DNA of 64,000 nt from Agrobacterium tumefaciens (GTDB lineage Bacteria > Pseudomonadota > Alphaproteobacteria > Rhizobiales > Rhizobiaceae): NCBI RefSeq assembly GCF_013337285.1, contig NZ_SUPW01000001.1, positions 930,001 through 994,000 of the forward strand, given 5' to 3'. How positions within the stretch are numbered: the stretch's first letter is position 1; each line of letters opens with the position of its first letter. Position numbers and translations under genes: made by a program. The notes beneath the pieces were generated by a model. That model was not told the DNA's origin, did not search any database, and was given only the letters and a program-made list of their open reading frames with translations. Of this stretch, positions 49,217-57,518 are shown in pieces.

Positions 49217-50212
49217 ATGGATCTCATAACGCCCAATATTCCCGGCCTTGTCTGGGCCTATCAGTTCCACCCCGGCACAGCCCCCTGCCGCCGGCTGGCG
49301 GCCGATGCGCGCTTTCACGAAATGGCCGAATGCGAAGGTTTCTTCTGGCTGCATCTCAATCTCGCGGACCAGCGGGTGGCGGGTTTTCTGGAAACCATCG
49401 ACGGCCTCGATCCGGCGGCGCGGGCAAGCCTCACCACCCATGAAACGCACCCATCCATCGTGGTCGATGAAAAATCGCTCTATGGTACGCTGGTCGATTT
49501 CCAGCGGGAATTCGACAAGGAGACGCGGGATTTCGGCTGGCTGCATTTTGCGGTGAGCGACCGTTTCATCATCACCACCCGCCTGCAGCCGCTGCACTCG
49601 GTGGACCGGCTGAAGGCGGCGGTGGACAAGAATTCCAACCGCTACCTTACACCCTCCCATGTGTTCGAGGGCCTCGTCGCGGAATTCCAGCGCTCGCTCA
49701 TCAATCTGGTGATGGAGACGACCGAAGAACTGAACGCCATCGAGGACATGGTCTATGACAGCGAGAACCGCGACGAACGGCGGCGGCTTGCCCCGCTGCG
49801 CCGCACGGTGGTTCGCCTGCACCGGCATCTGCGCACCGTTCTCACCCTGATGCGACGCGCTTCGGCCGCCGATGAGGACGAGATGCCGGATGGTTTTGAA
49901 GATGTCGCCTCACGCCTGGTGGGTCGCCTCGAAGCGGTGGATCACGACGTCTATGCCCTGCAGGAGCGCGCAAGGCTGCTGCACGAAGAAATCGATTCCA
50001 AACTCTCGTCGGAAACCAACCGGCACCTTTATATCCTGTCACTGATGACGGCATTCCTGTTGCCGCCCTCGCTGGTGACCGGTTTCTTCGGCATGAATAC
50101 GGATGAATTGCCATTTACGGTCGGCACCGGCGGCACGCTGTCGGCGGGCGTCTTTATCGTCATTTCGGTCGTGCTTGCCTGGTTCGTGCTCAAACGGGCA
50201 CGGATTTTGTAA
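49217..50212 (+). CDS. CorA/ZntB-like divalent cation transporter
   Basis: A 331-residue CorA-superfamily protein: a large cytoplasmic domain with long helices (residues 1-265) and two C-terminal membrane helices. The pore motif is FFGMNTDELPF, GMN followed by an acidic loop, as in ZntB-type members, so zinc transport is at least as likely as magnesium. The ATG at 49217 is chosen for family-like length; an ATG at 49142 is the alternative. Divergent from the acyl-CoA dehydrogenase, with about 220 bp between. Confidence 0.9.
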   Translation: MDLITPNIPGLVWAYQFHPGTAPCRRLAADARFHEMAECEGFFWLHLNLADQRVAGFLETIDGLDPAARASLTTHETHPSIVVDEKSLYGTLVDFQREFDKETRDFGWLHFAVSDRFIITTRLQPLHSVDRLKAAVDKNSNRYLTPSHVFEGLVAEFQRSLINLVMETTEELNAIEDMVYDSENRDERRRLAPLRRTVVRLHRHLRTVLTLMRRASAADEDEMPDGFEDVASRLVGRLEAVDHDVYALQERARLLHEEIDSKLSSETNRHLYILSLMTAFLLPPSLVTGFFGMNTDELPFTVGTGGTLSAGVFIVISVVLAWFVLKRARIL

Positions 50213-50218
50213 TAAAAA

Positions 50219-50244
50219 AGCCGCCCGGTGATGACCGGACGGCT
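50219..50244 (-). terminator. Terminator after the first BA14K gene
   Basis: AGCCG-C-CCGGT-GATG-ACCGG-A-CGGCT with one internal mismatch. On the minus strand it is followed by six T's, a strong intrinsic terminator for the leftward BA14K gene; it lies directly after the CorA-like stop as well. Confidence 0.88.
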
Positions 50245-50269
50245 CTGTCAATTTCAGCCTGGCATTATA

Positions 50270-50791
50270 TCAGCTGTAAGGCGAATAGCAGGCCTGACGC
50301 GGGCCGTGGTAAGGCTGGAACGTGTTGCTATAGGCATCGTAGGAACGATAACGGCCATAGCACCAGTTCACATGCGCCTGGCTCATGCCGCCACGGCGGA
50401 CCGGGCGATATTCGCGATAGACCGGGCGCGGACGATATTCCGGCACGGGACGGTAGACTTCACGCGGCTGCGACAGGGCGCCGCCGATGATTGCGCCCGT
50501 CGCAAAGGCTGCAAGCGGGAACCAGTAACCGTCATGGTGACGATAGCCGGGGCGATAATCGCGATAACCGCGATGGCCGCCATACCAGCCACGACGGTCA
50601 CCCCAGTCGCCGCGACCACCACGATCGCGCCAATATTGCACATTGACGATATTGCCGGCATCGCTGCCCGTGGCCTCGACGCTCTTCGGCGCCATCGGCA
50701 ATGGCATTGCTGCTTCTGCCGGAACGATCGCTCCTGCAACCACAATCGCAGAAAGACCGACAGCCAAGATATTCTTCATATAGTTTCTCAT
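50270..50791 (-). CDS. BA14K family secreted protein (copy 1)
   Basis: A 173-residue protein with a signal peptide (cut near VPAEAAMP), a Gly/Arg/Tyr-rich middle with repeated [14 protein letters not shown] units, a short hydrophobic helix [18 protein letters not shown], and the BA14K C-terminus [18 protein letters not shown]. The family, first known as a Brucella 14-kDa lectin-like antigen, is common in rhizobia; function uncertain. GGAGGAAG before the ATG at 50791. It is a paralogue of the next gene, with the same layout and a terminator of its own. Confidence 0.9.
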   Translation of the reverse strand: MRNYMKNILAVGLSAIVVAGAIVPAEAAMPLPMAPKSVEATGSDAGNIVNVQYWRDRGGRGDWGDRRGWYGGHRGYRDYRPGYRHHDGYWFPLAAFATGAIIGGALSQPREVYRPVPEYRPRPVYREYRPVRRGGMSQAHVNWCYGRYRSYDAYSNTFQPYHGPRQACYSPYS

Positions 50792-50975
50792 CTGACTTCC
50801 TCCATTCACGACGGTCAACAGGCCGTTCTCCGTGAATAATAGCACTTTTTCTTCTCACTCGGCCAGTTTTCGATCTGGCTGGAACATTAGAGGTTGCAGG
50901 CTAGGCGTTTTCGCCTGAACCCAGCATTAACGATCCCATCACGCTTCGGTTACTCAATCCGGCGGCCGGAAAACA

Positions 50976-51001
50976 AAAGCCCGGATCAAAATCCGGGCTT
51001 T
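50976..51001 (-). terminator. Terminator after the second BA14K gene
   Basis: AAAGCCCGGAT-CAAA-ATCCGGGCTTT, perfect 11-bp stem with a 4-base loop, 11 bp downstream of the stop on the minus strand, followed by TGTTTTCC. It separates the two paralogous genes. Confidence 0.9.
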
Positions 51002-51012
51002 CGAAAGTCCTG

Positions 51013-51477
51013 TTATCGGCTGTAAGGCGATACGCATATGCGGCGCGGACCGCTGTTCGGCTGATAGGTATTGTCGTAAGCGCGATACGAGCGCCAACGG
51101 TTCTGACACCATGAAACATGGCTGCCGCCATAGGCAGGTGCCGGCCTCTGCATCGCGCCGCCAATGATGGCGCCGGTGGCGAAAGCGGCCAGCGGGAACC
51201 AGTAACCGTTGTGATAACGGTAGCCCGCCCGACGGTCACGATAGCCGCGGTGACCGTTGTAGTAGCCGTCACGCGACGGACGCGGACGGTACATGCGGTC
51301 GCCGTGCCTGCGGTCATTGCGGCGGTCCCATTCACGATACTGCACCTGCACCACATTGTCGGTCGAAACCGCCGGCTTGGGCATCGGCACAGGCACTTGG
51401 AACGCCTGAGACGGCGTAAAGCTTGTGATGAACACGATCATCGCCGTGGCGATGCTCGTTGTCCGAAAATTCATCAT
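51013..51477 (-). CDS. BA14K family secreted protein (copy 2)
   Basis: A 154-residue protein with a signal peptide (cut near TPSQAFQVP), the same Arg/Tyr/Gly-rich middle (GYRDRRAGYRYHNGYWFPL), the GAIIGGAMQRP helix end and the C-terminus CQNRWRSYRAYDNTYQPN of BA14K. Clearly a tandem paralogue of the 50270-50791 gene; the membrane-like block is almost identical while the proline-rich linker differs. GGAGGAAG precedes the ATG. Its function in the envelope is unknown. Confidence 0.9.
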   Translation of the reverse strand: MMNFRTTSIATAMIVFITSFTPSQAFQVPVPMPKPAVSTDNVVQVQYREWDRRNDRRHGDRMYRPRPSRDGYYNGHRGYRDRRAGYRYHNGYWFPLAAFATGAIIGGAMQRPAPAYGGSHVSWCQNRWRSYRAYDNTYQPNSGPRRICVSPYSR

Positions 51478-51654
51478 GATCTTCCTCCGTTTGCTTCAGC
51501 GCGTTGGACCGCGCCTTTTCACGCACTCGCTCTTGTCGGAGATAAGGGTCAGCCCCGTTTCTGCACCCGAAAAGAATTCGATGACGTGCAAACGAGTTTA
51601 GGGAAATTTAGTTCCATGACAACTATCCGGCGAAGGGCAGGAAGATAACACGCG

Positions 51655-52737
51655 TCAGGCTTCAACCTTCACATCGGTCAAAGGTCGCGAGCAGCAGGCG
51701 AGAATATAACCTTCCTCGATCTCGTCATCGAGAATGCCGCCATTGTGGTTCATCTCCACCTCGCCCGAGAGCTTCAGCACCCGGCAGGTGCCGCAGATGC
51801 CCGATTCGCAGGCCGCGCCGATGCGCACCCCGGCGGCACGCGCCGTCATCAGAACCGTCTGGCCGGGCTGGCAGGCCATTTCTTTTCCGGACAGCGTGAA
51901 GCCCACCATCGACAGCGCCTCGCCATCCACATCGGTGAGAACGCTCTCGCCGACCGTGACCGGGGCGGCGGGCGAAAAGCTTTCCTGATGGTAACGGCTC
52001 ATGTCGAAGCCGGACGCATCGAGCATGGAGCGGACGGCGGCCATGAACGGCTCCGGCCCGCAGCAGAACACAGTGCGCTCCATGAAGTCATGCGCGAGCA
52101 GCGCGATCTTGGCCTTGTCGACCATGCCTTTGAGCCCGGACCACAGATCGGTGCGACCGCATTTCTCGACAATAAAGCCGAGAGACAGGTTTGGCATGAA
52201 GCGGGCGAGATATTCCAGCTCATGGCGGAAGACGATATCGGACGGCGAGCGCGAACAATTGATGAAGGCAATGTCGCTCTGCGGCGCACGGTCGCTCATG
52301 TCGCGCACCATCGACATCATCGGCGTGACGCCGGAGCCTGCCGAAATGAACAGATATTTGTCGCCGGGATGCCGCACATAGGAGAAATCGCCGAGCGGGC
52401 CGAGCGCCCGGATTTTCATGCCGGGCTTCAGATTGTCGAACATCCAGCGCGTGCCGATGCTGTTGGCCTGCGCCTTCACCGTGACCGAAAGCGCATAGGG
52501 CCGTGACGGGCTGGAGGACAGTGTGTAGGTGCGATAAAGCGGCTCCTTGCCCACCGGCAGTTCCAGTGTGACGAACTGGCCCGGCAGATACCGGAACCAG
52601 TTCTGGTCTTCGGAGCGGAACAGGAACGTCATCACATCCTGCGTTTCGGGTGTCACCGAAATGCACTCCAGCAGTTGGAGCTTGTCGCTCCACGGCTTCA
52701 TCTCGTCTATGTGCTTATAGGTCACAACCATATTCAT
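51655..52737 (-). CDS. gbcB: Glycine betaine monooxygenase reductase component (GbcB-like)
   Basis: A 360-residue electron-transfer protein. An FAD domain has RTYTLSSSPSRPYAL, an NAD domain has SAGSGVTPMMSMVRDM and FCCGPEPFM, and a C-terminal plant-type ferredoxin carries CESGICGTC plus a last Cys in ILACC. It hands electrons from NADH to the Rieske oxygenase encoded 7 bp upstream. The pair matches GbcAB, which demethylates glycine betaine to dimethylglycine. The start is at 52737 or two codons later (MNM). Confidence 0.88.
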   Translation of the reverse strand: MNMVVTYKHIDEMKPWSDKLQLLECISVTPETQDVMTFLFRSEDQNWFRYLPGQFVTLELPVGKEPLYRTYTLSSSPSRPYALSVTVKAQANSIGTRWMFDNLKPGMKIRALGPLGDFSYVRHPGDKYLFISAGSGVTPMMSMVRDMSDRAPQSDIAFINCSRSPSDIVFRHELEYLARFMPNLSLGFIVEKCGRTDLWSGLKGMVDKAKIALLAHDFMERTVFCCGPEPFMAAVRSMLDASGFDMSRYHQESFSPAAPVTVGESVLTDVDGEALSMVGFTLSGKEMACQPGQTVLMTARAAGVRIGAACESGICGTCRVLKLSGEVEMNHNGGILDDEIEEGYILACCSRPLTDVKVEA

Positions 52738-52744
52738 CTTCGCG

Positions 52745-53989
52745 TCACGCTACTGCCGAAAGCCGGGCCTTGTCGCCGGAAAGCCGGTCGATCATGAAAT
52801 CGGAATACCAGTTGACGAACTGCATCACACCGCCCTCGTCTTCCATGGAATAGGGGCCGGGCTGGTACGCAGGCGAACGGATGCCGAAGGCGTTTTCCTC
52901 GACGATGCGGCGGTCCTGATCGTTGGTTTCGTTCCAAACGTGGGTCAGGTCTTCCAGATCGTAATCCACGCCTTCCACCGCATCCTTGTGCACCAGCCAT
53001 TTGGTGGTGACCATGGTCTCATTGGCATTGAGCGGCAGCACCCGGAAGGAAATGGTGTGGTCGCCAAGGAAGTGGTTCCAGGTCGTCGGATAATGGAACA
53101 GCAGCAAAGCGCCGATATGGCTGATGCTGACATCCTCCGACAGCGGCCGGCGCACGGCGCGCTTGCCCGACATGGTGTAGCTTTCCGCCTCGCCGATCAG
53201 CGGCATGCGGGCAACGCGGAACTGGCCATTCGGGTCCATCTTGAAACGGCTCGGCAGGCCGGCGGCCTCGCAGCGCGCCCAGTGGCCGCCGATCTCGGGG
53301 TCGCTGGCACCGCCATCCGTGCCCGTGACACTGGGGTTTTCAGGATAGGTGCGGCAGAGTTCCGGGTGGTTGGCGGCGCAGTGGTAGCACTCGCGGTTGT
53401 TTTCCCAGACGAGCTTCCAGTTGCCCTTTTCGATGATCGTGCTTTCATGCGCGACCTTGGCTTCCCGGATACGGTGCGGGGCCATGTAGCTTTCGACTTC
53501 GGCCCGCATGGGCGCGAAATCCGCCGGCTGGTCGGCAAGGCAGATGAAAACGTAACCGGCAACGGTCTCGCAGGCGACCGGCTTCAGGCCGAATTCCGCC
53601 TTGTCAAACTCCTCGCCCATATGGCGGGCGAACAGCAGCTTGCCGTCCAGATCGTAAGTCCACTGGTGATAGGGACAGACGAGACGGGCGGACTGGCCCT
53701 TGTGGGCGGAGCAGACGCGGGAACCGCGATGGCGACAGGAATTGTGAAGGGCGCGGATCTCGCCGTCGCGTCCCCGGACGATGACGACGGAATAGGAGCC
53801 GACCTGAACGGTGAAATAATTGCCGGATTTGGGCACTTCGCAATCATGGCCGACGAACAGCCAGTCGCGATACCAGATGGTTTCCATATCCAGCTTGAAA
53901 TAATCCTGGTCCGTGTAGAAAGGCTGTTCCAGGCTGAAGCCTTCGCGGCGGTTCTTCAGCTGGCGCAATACGGTCTCACGCAATTCCAT
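52745..53989 (-). CDS. gbcA: Glycine betaine monooxygenase Rieske component (GbcA-like)
   Basis: A 414-residue ring-hydroxylating-type oxygenase. The Rieske site is CRH followed after 17 residues by CPYH, near residues 85-110, and the mononuclear iron site has NNRECYHCAANHPE with two His. Such proteins paired with GbcB remove a methyl group from glycine betaine as formaldehyde. The ATG at 53989 has GAGGA seven bases upstream; the longer frame adds a poorly conserved leader. Other Rieske oxygenases with similar substrates, such as stachydrine demethylase, cannot be excluded. First gene of the pair. Confidence 0.87.
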   Translation of the reverse strand: MELRETVLRQLKNRREGFSLEQPFYTDQDYFKLDMETIWYRDWLFVGHDCEVPKSGNYFTVQVGSYSVVIVRGRDGEIRALHNSCRHRGSRVCSAHKGQSARLVCPYHQWTYDLDGKLLFARHMGEEFDKAEFGLKPVACETVAGYVFICLADQPADFAPMRAEVESYMAPHRIREAKVAHESTIIEKGNWKLVWENNRECYHCAANHPELCRTYPENPSVTGTDGGASDPEIGGHWARCEAAGLPSRFKMDPNGQFRVARMPLIGEAESYTMSGKRAVRRPLSEDVSISHIGALLLFHYPTTWNHFLGDHTISFRVLPLNANETMVTTKWLVHKDAVEGVDYDLEDLTHVWNETNDQDRRIVEENAFGIRSPAYQPGPYSMEDEGGVMQFVNWYSDFMIDRLSGDKARLSAVA

Positions 53990-54321
53990 GGCCAAATCCT
54001 CGATCAAACCGCCCTGCCCGACACCATTTACCGGGCTGCGGAACCATGATCCCATCTAAACACCGGCGGTGATTTGCAGCAGCACAGACAGCGACATCGG
54101 CTTCCGCATTGGCGACAAATTGCGACATGCGCGAATGCCTGCCACAGCCCATTCCGCTGCTAAATCCGGCAGCTATTCGGTGAACAAAACCACGTCGCAA
54201 TATGACGCATGATAGTGCGCAATTGCCTGTCCACCCATCAGAAAACAGGGGGTGCGGCGCAACGGAGTATTAACGCGAACTAAATTATCTTGCCTGATCA
54301 AAGGCAACGAGGGCGTTCCTG
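53990..54321. other. 332-bp divergent region upstream of gbcA
   Basis: No gene seen. The region between gbcA (leftward) and the unknown rightward gene at 54322 contains three GCGACA direct repeats listed separately. The rest shows no clear hairpin or open frame with coding signs. Confidence 0.55.
54091..54127. promoter_or_regulatory. Phased GCGACA direct repeats upstream of gbcA
   Basis: GCGACA occurs at 54091, 54112 and 54122. The spacings of 21 and 10 bases are two and one helical turns, so all lie on one face of the DNA, 102-138 bp before the gbcA start. AraC-type activators, which control gbc genes in Pseudomonas, bind such direct repeats; the binding protein here is inferred only. Confidence 0.4.
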
Positions 54322-54930
54322 GTGGAGAAGGCGACACGCATACGTTATTTCGATGCGGCCAGACATTCGATCATGCCGATACGGTCGAAGACCGCGCATT
54401 CGGATTTCCTGCGCACCGGCCGGATCAGCCGTTATGAAGAACGCTGGTTGCCGAGGGAGCGCGTCTATTACAGCCATGATGAGGTGGCGGCGATGACCGG
54501 GCGCAAGCTCGAAGCCGCCGCCGATGCCACCCATAGCCGCCTCAACACCTTTCACCGGTCCATCCGTTTTCCCAAGATGGTCTCCCACCATCTGCTCAAC
54601 GACCGGCCGCATCTCGGTTATTGTCATGTCACGGCGGCGAAAACCAGTTTCGACGCTGAACGCCACGTGCTCTGGTCCTTCTATTTCGCGAATTTCTTCG
54701 CCGAGTTGAGCGGTGCCGAAAACTTCTTCGAGAATATCGATGCGCGTTATTCGCGGATGTATTTTGCCGTCGCCATCAATGCGCTTCCCGATAAGGAATT
54801 TGCCGTCGATACCTCCTTCCATCGCGGCGGCCTGCTGTTCCAGACGCATGATCCGCGGGTGGCGCTGAAAAATGTGCTGCTGCTCGGTGCGCGCTCGGAG
54901 GAGATGCGCAGGATCATCAAGGCGATATAA
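54322..54930 (+). CDS. Conserved hypothetical protein
   Basis: Up to 202 residues from a GTG at 54322 (GAGG nine bases upstream) or shorter from the ATG at 54373. Mostly hydrophilic with patches such as LPRERVYYSHDEVAAMTGRK, LGYCHVTAAKTSFDAERHVLWSF and FFENIDARYSRMYFAVAINALP. No signal peptide, membrane helix or catalytic motif stands out. I believe related proteins occur in Agrobacterium and Rhizobium only, but have no function for them. It lies 60 bp ahead of the threonylcarbamoyl-AMP synthase gene. Confidence 0.65.
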   Translation: MEKATRIRYFDAARHSIMPIRSKTAHSDFLRTGRISRYEERWLPRERVYYSHDEVAAMTGRKLEAAADATHSRLNTFHRSIRFPKMVSHHLLNDRPHLGYCHVTAAKTSFDAERHVLWSFYFANFFAELSGAENFFENIDARYSRMYFAVAINALPDKEFAVDTSFHRGGLLFQTHDPRVALKNVLLLGARSEEMRRIIKAI

Positions 54931-54990
54931 ACGATAGCGCTTTCCATCCCGGCCAGAAATACGCTATTGAGCGCGCTGAAAGGCAGCATC

Positions 54991-55968
54991 ATGGCGCGTC
55001 ATATCAACATCGAAAACGAGCGGGAAACCGCGTTGCAGGCAGCCGTGGCGGAGCTTGCGGACGGCCAGCCCATCGCCCTGCCGACGGAAACCGTCTATGG
55101 CCTTGCCGCCGACGCCACCAATCCGGCTGCCATCACCCGCATTTACGAGACGAAAGGCAGGCCGCAGTTCAATCCGTTGATCTGCCATATGGCCGACATT
55201 GCCATGGCGGAGCGTTATGCGGTTTTCGACCCCATTTCGCTGAAGCTTGCCCAAGCCTTCTGGCCCGGCCCGCTGACGCTGGTTCTGCCGCTGAAACCGG
55301 AAAGCGGCATTCACTCGCTGGCGACGGCCGGGCTTGATACGGTCGGCATCCGCGTGCCGCAGGGTTTCGCCGGCGACCTGATCCGCCGGTTCGACAGGCC
55401 GCTGGCCGCCCCCAGCGCCAATAGTTCCGGCAAGATCAGCCCGACAAGTGCCGCCCATGTGGAGGCCGATCTCGGCCAGAAGATCAATCTCATTCTCGAT
55501 GGCGGGGCAGCCTCCGTCGGCGTCGAATCCACCATCGTCAAGGTGGAACAGGATGGCCGGGTGCGGCTGCTTCGTCCCGGCGGTATCGTCACCGAAGACA
55601 TCGAGAGCGTTACCGGCCTGCGGCTGGAACGGCCCGAAAAAGCCTCTGCCGCCATTGAAGCGCCCGGAATGCTGGCGTCGCACTATGCGCCGGGCGCCAC
55701 TGTGCGCCTCGATGCCGCATCGGTTTTGCCCGGTGAAGCACTGATCCGGTTCGGCGGCATTGCCGTTAAGGGCGAAGAGACCGCCCGCACCGTTCTCGAT
55801 CTCAGCCCCGCCGGCGATCTTGCCGAGGCCGCCGCCAATCTGTTCGATTATCTCAAAGCCGCCGATGCGACCGGCGCAAAGACCATCGCCATTACCGCCA
55901 TTCCCACACATGGTCTCGGAGAGGCGATCAACGACCGCCTTTCCCGCGCCGCCGCACCGAGAGGCTGA
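54991..55968 (+). CDS. tsaC: L-threonylcarbamoyladenylate synthase (TsaC/Sua5 type)
   Basis: A 325-residue enzyme that makes threonylcarbamoyl-AMP for the t6A modification of ANN-decoding tRNAs. It has PIALPTETVYGLAADA, KGRPQFNPLICH, and the APSANSSGKISPTSA motif; a C-terminal Sua5-like domain (from about residue 215) makes it the long form. The ATG at 54991 matches family N-termini (MARHINI). TsaB/D/E are not in the window. It lies 48 bp ahead of the FAD-linked oxidase. Confidence 0.95.
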   Translation: MARHINIENERETALQAAVAELADGQPIALPTETVYGLAADATNPAAITRIYETKGRPQFNPLICHMADIAMAERYAVFDPISLKLAQAFWPGPLTLVLPLKPESGIHSLATAGLDTVGIRVPQGFAGDLIRRFDRPLAAPSANSSGKISPTSAAHVEADLGQKINLILDGGAASVGVESTIVKVEQDGRVRLLRPGGIVTEDIESVTGLRLERPEKASAAIEAPGMLASHYAPGATVRLDAASVLPGEALIRFGGIAVKGEETARTVLDLSPAGDLAEAAANLFDYLKAADATGAKTIAITAIPTHGLGEAINDRLSRAAAPRG

Positions 55969-56016
55969 CGGCACTTAACCCCTTTCGCCCATGTTTCAAA
56001 CGACAGCGAGACGCCC

Positions 56017-57447
56017 ATGACCACCATCCCCTCTTCGGACATTCTCGACCGCTTCACCGCCATTGTCGGTGAGAAAAATGCGGTGCGCGACCCGGCGGAA
56101 ATGGCGCTGCGTCTGGTGGAAAATCGCGGGCTTTATCGCGGCGTCTCACCCTTGCTGCTGAAACCCGGTTCGGTTGAAGAGGTTGCCGCCATCCTGAAGC
56201 TCGCCAGCGAGACCGGCACACCCATCGTGCCGCAGACCGGCAATACCGGGCTTGTTGGCGGCCAGACACCCCGGGCGGAAGGCACCGACATCATCCTGTC
56301 GCTGGAGCGCATGAACCGCATCCGCGATATCGATCCGGTTGCCAATGTCATCGTCGCCGATGCCGGCTGCATCCTCGATGACATCCATAAGGCAGCCGAG
56401 ACGGTGGAGCGGATGTTCCCGCTGTCGCTCGGCTCGCAAGGCTCCTGCCGCATCGGCGGCAATCTCGCCACCAATGCCGGCGGCACGGCGGTACTTGCCT
56501 ATGGCAATATGCGCCAGCTGTGCCTTGGGCTTGAAGTCGTCCTGCCGACCGGCGAAATCTGGAACGGGCTGCGCCGGCTGAAAAAGGACAATACGGGTTA
56601 CGATCTGCGCGATCTCTTCATCGGTTCGGAAGGCACGCTCGGCGTCATCACCGGCGCGGTGCTGAAGCTGTTCCCCAAGCCGCTCGGCCATCAGGTGGCT
56701 TTTGCCGGGCTCGGCTCCACCGAAGACGCATTGAAGTTGTTCGAAATGGCCTCGAACCTTTGCGGCACGGCGCTGACCGGCTTCGAACTGATGCCGCGCA
56801 TCGGCGTCGAATTCACCACGAAACATATTCCCGGCGTGCGCGACCCGCTGCAGACGCCGCATGACTGGTACGCACTCATCGATATCTCCACCTCCGATTC
56901 GGCGGAGACAGCCGAGACGATGATGCAATCGCTGCTGGAGCGCGGTTTTGAAGCCGGGCTGGTTGCGGATGCGGTGATCGCCGCTTCAGAAGCCCAGCGA
57001 CAGGCGCTGTGGCACATGCGAGAGAGCATGTCGGATGCACAAAAGCCGGAAGGTGGCTCTATCAAGCATGACGTTTCCGTCCCGGTCTCGAAAACACCGG
57101 AATTCATGGCGACGGCGGAAAAGGCGGTCATCGCCGCTATTCCCGGCGCCCGCGTCTGCGCCTTCGGCCATCTCGGCGATGGCAACATCCATTACAATAT
57201 TTCCCAGCCGGTGGGTGCCGACAAGGCCGAGTTCCTCGGCCGCTGGCGGGACATGAACGAGATCGTCCACGGCATCGTTCTGTCGCTTGGCGGCTCCATT
57301 TCCGCCGAACATGGCATTGGCCAGCTGAAACGCGACGAGTTGGCCGCCATTCGGCCCGGCATCGAAATGGACCTGATGCGGCGCATCAAACACGCCTTTG
57401 ACCCCGCTGGCATCATGAACCCCGGCAAGGTGCTTGCCGCCGGGTAG
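56017..57447 (+). CDS. FAD-binding oxidoreductase, GlcD/D-2-hydroxyacid dehydrogenase type
   Basis: A 476-residue flavoprotein. An N-terminal PCMH FAD domain (VPQTGNTGLVGGQTPR, GSCRIGGNLATNAGG, GSEGTLGVITGAVLKL) is followed by a FAD-oxidase C-terminal domain with HLGDGNIHYN and the SISAEHGIGQLKRDEL motif. This is the family of D-2-hydroxyglutarate, D-lactate and glycolate dehydrogenases; the substrate is not determined. It uses a quinone or ETF as acceptor. A terminator follows. Confidence 0.93.
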   Translation: MTTIPSSDILDRFTAIVGEKNAVRDPAEMALRLVENRGLYRGVSPLLLKPGSVEEVAAILKLASETGTPIVPQTGNTGLVGGQTPRAEGTDIILSLERMNRIRDIDPVANVIVADAGCILDDIHKAAETVERMFPLSLGSQGSCRIGGNLATNAGGTAVLAYGNMRQLCLGLEVVLPTGEIWNGLRRLKKDNTGYDLRDLFIGSEGTLGVITGAVLKLFPKPLGHQVAFAGLGSTEDALKLFEMASNLCGTALTGFELMPRIGVEFTTKHIPGVRDPLQTPHDWYALIDISTSDSAETAETMMQSLLERGFEAGLVADAVIAASEAQRQALWHMRESMSDAQKPEGGSIKHDVSVPVSKTPEFMATAEKAVIAAIPGARVCAFGHLGDGNIHYNISQPVGADKAEFLGRWRDMNEIVHGIVLSLGGSISAEHGIGQLKRDELAAIRPGIEMDLMRRIKHAFDPAGIMNPGKVLAAG

Positions 57448-57469
57448 ATAGGCGATTGGCAGGGTTGAC

Positions 57470-57495
57470 GCGGGCGGTTTTGGCCGCCCGCTTTT
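57470..57495 (+). terminator. Intrinsic terminator of the FAD-oxidase gene
   Basis: GCGGGCGG-TTTTGG-CCGCCCGC then TTTTC: perfect 8-bp GC stem, 6-base loop and a short T run on the plus strand. It lies 22 bp after the stop and before the convergent GH75-like gene. Confidence 0.88.
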
Positions 57496-57518
57496 CGTGA
57501 CGATAGGGCCAGTTCAAA

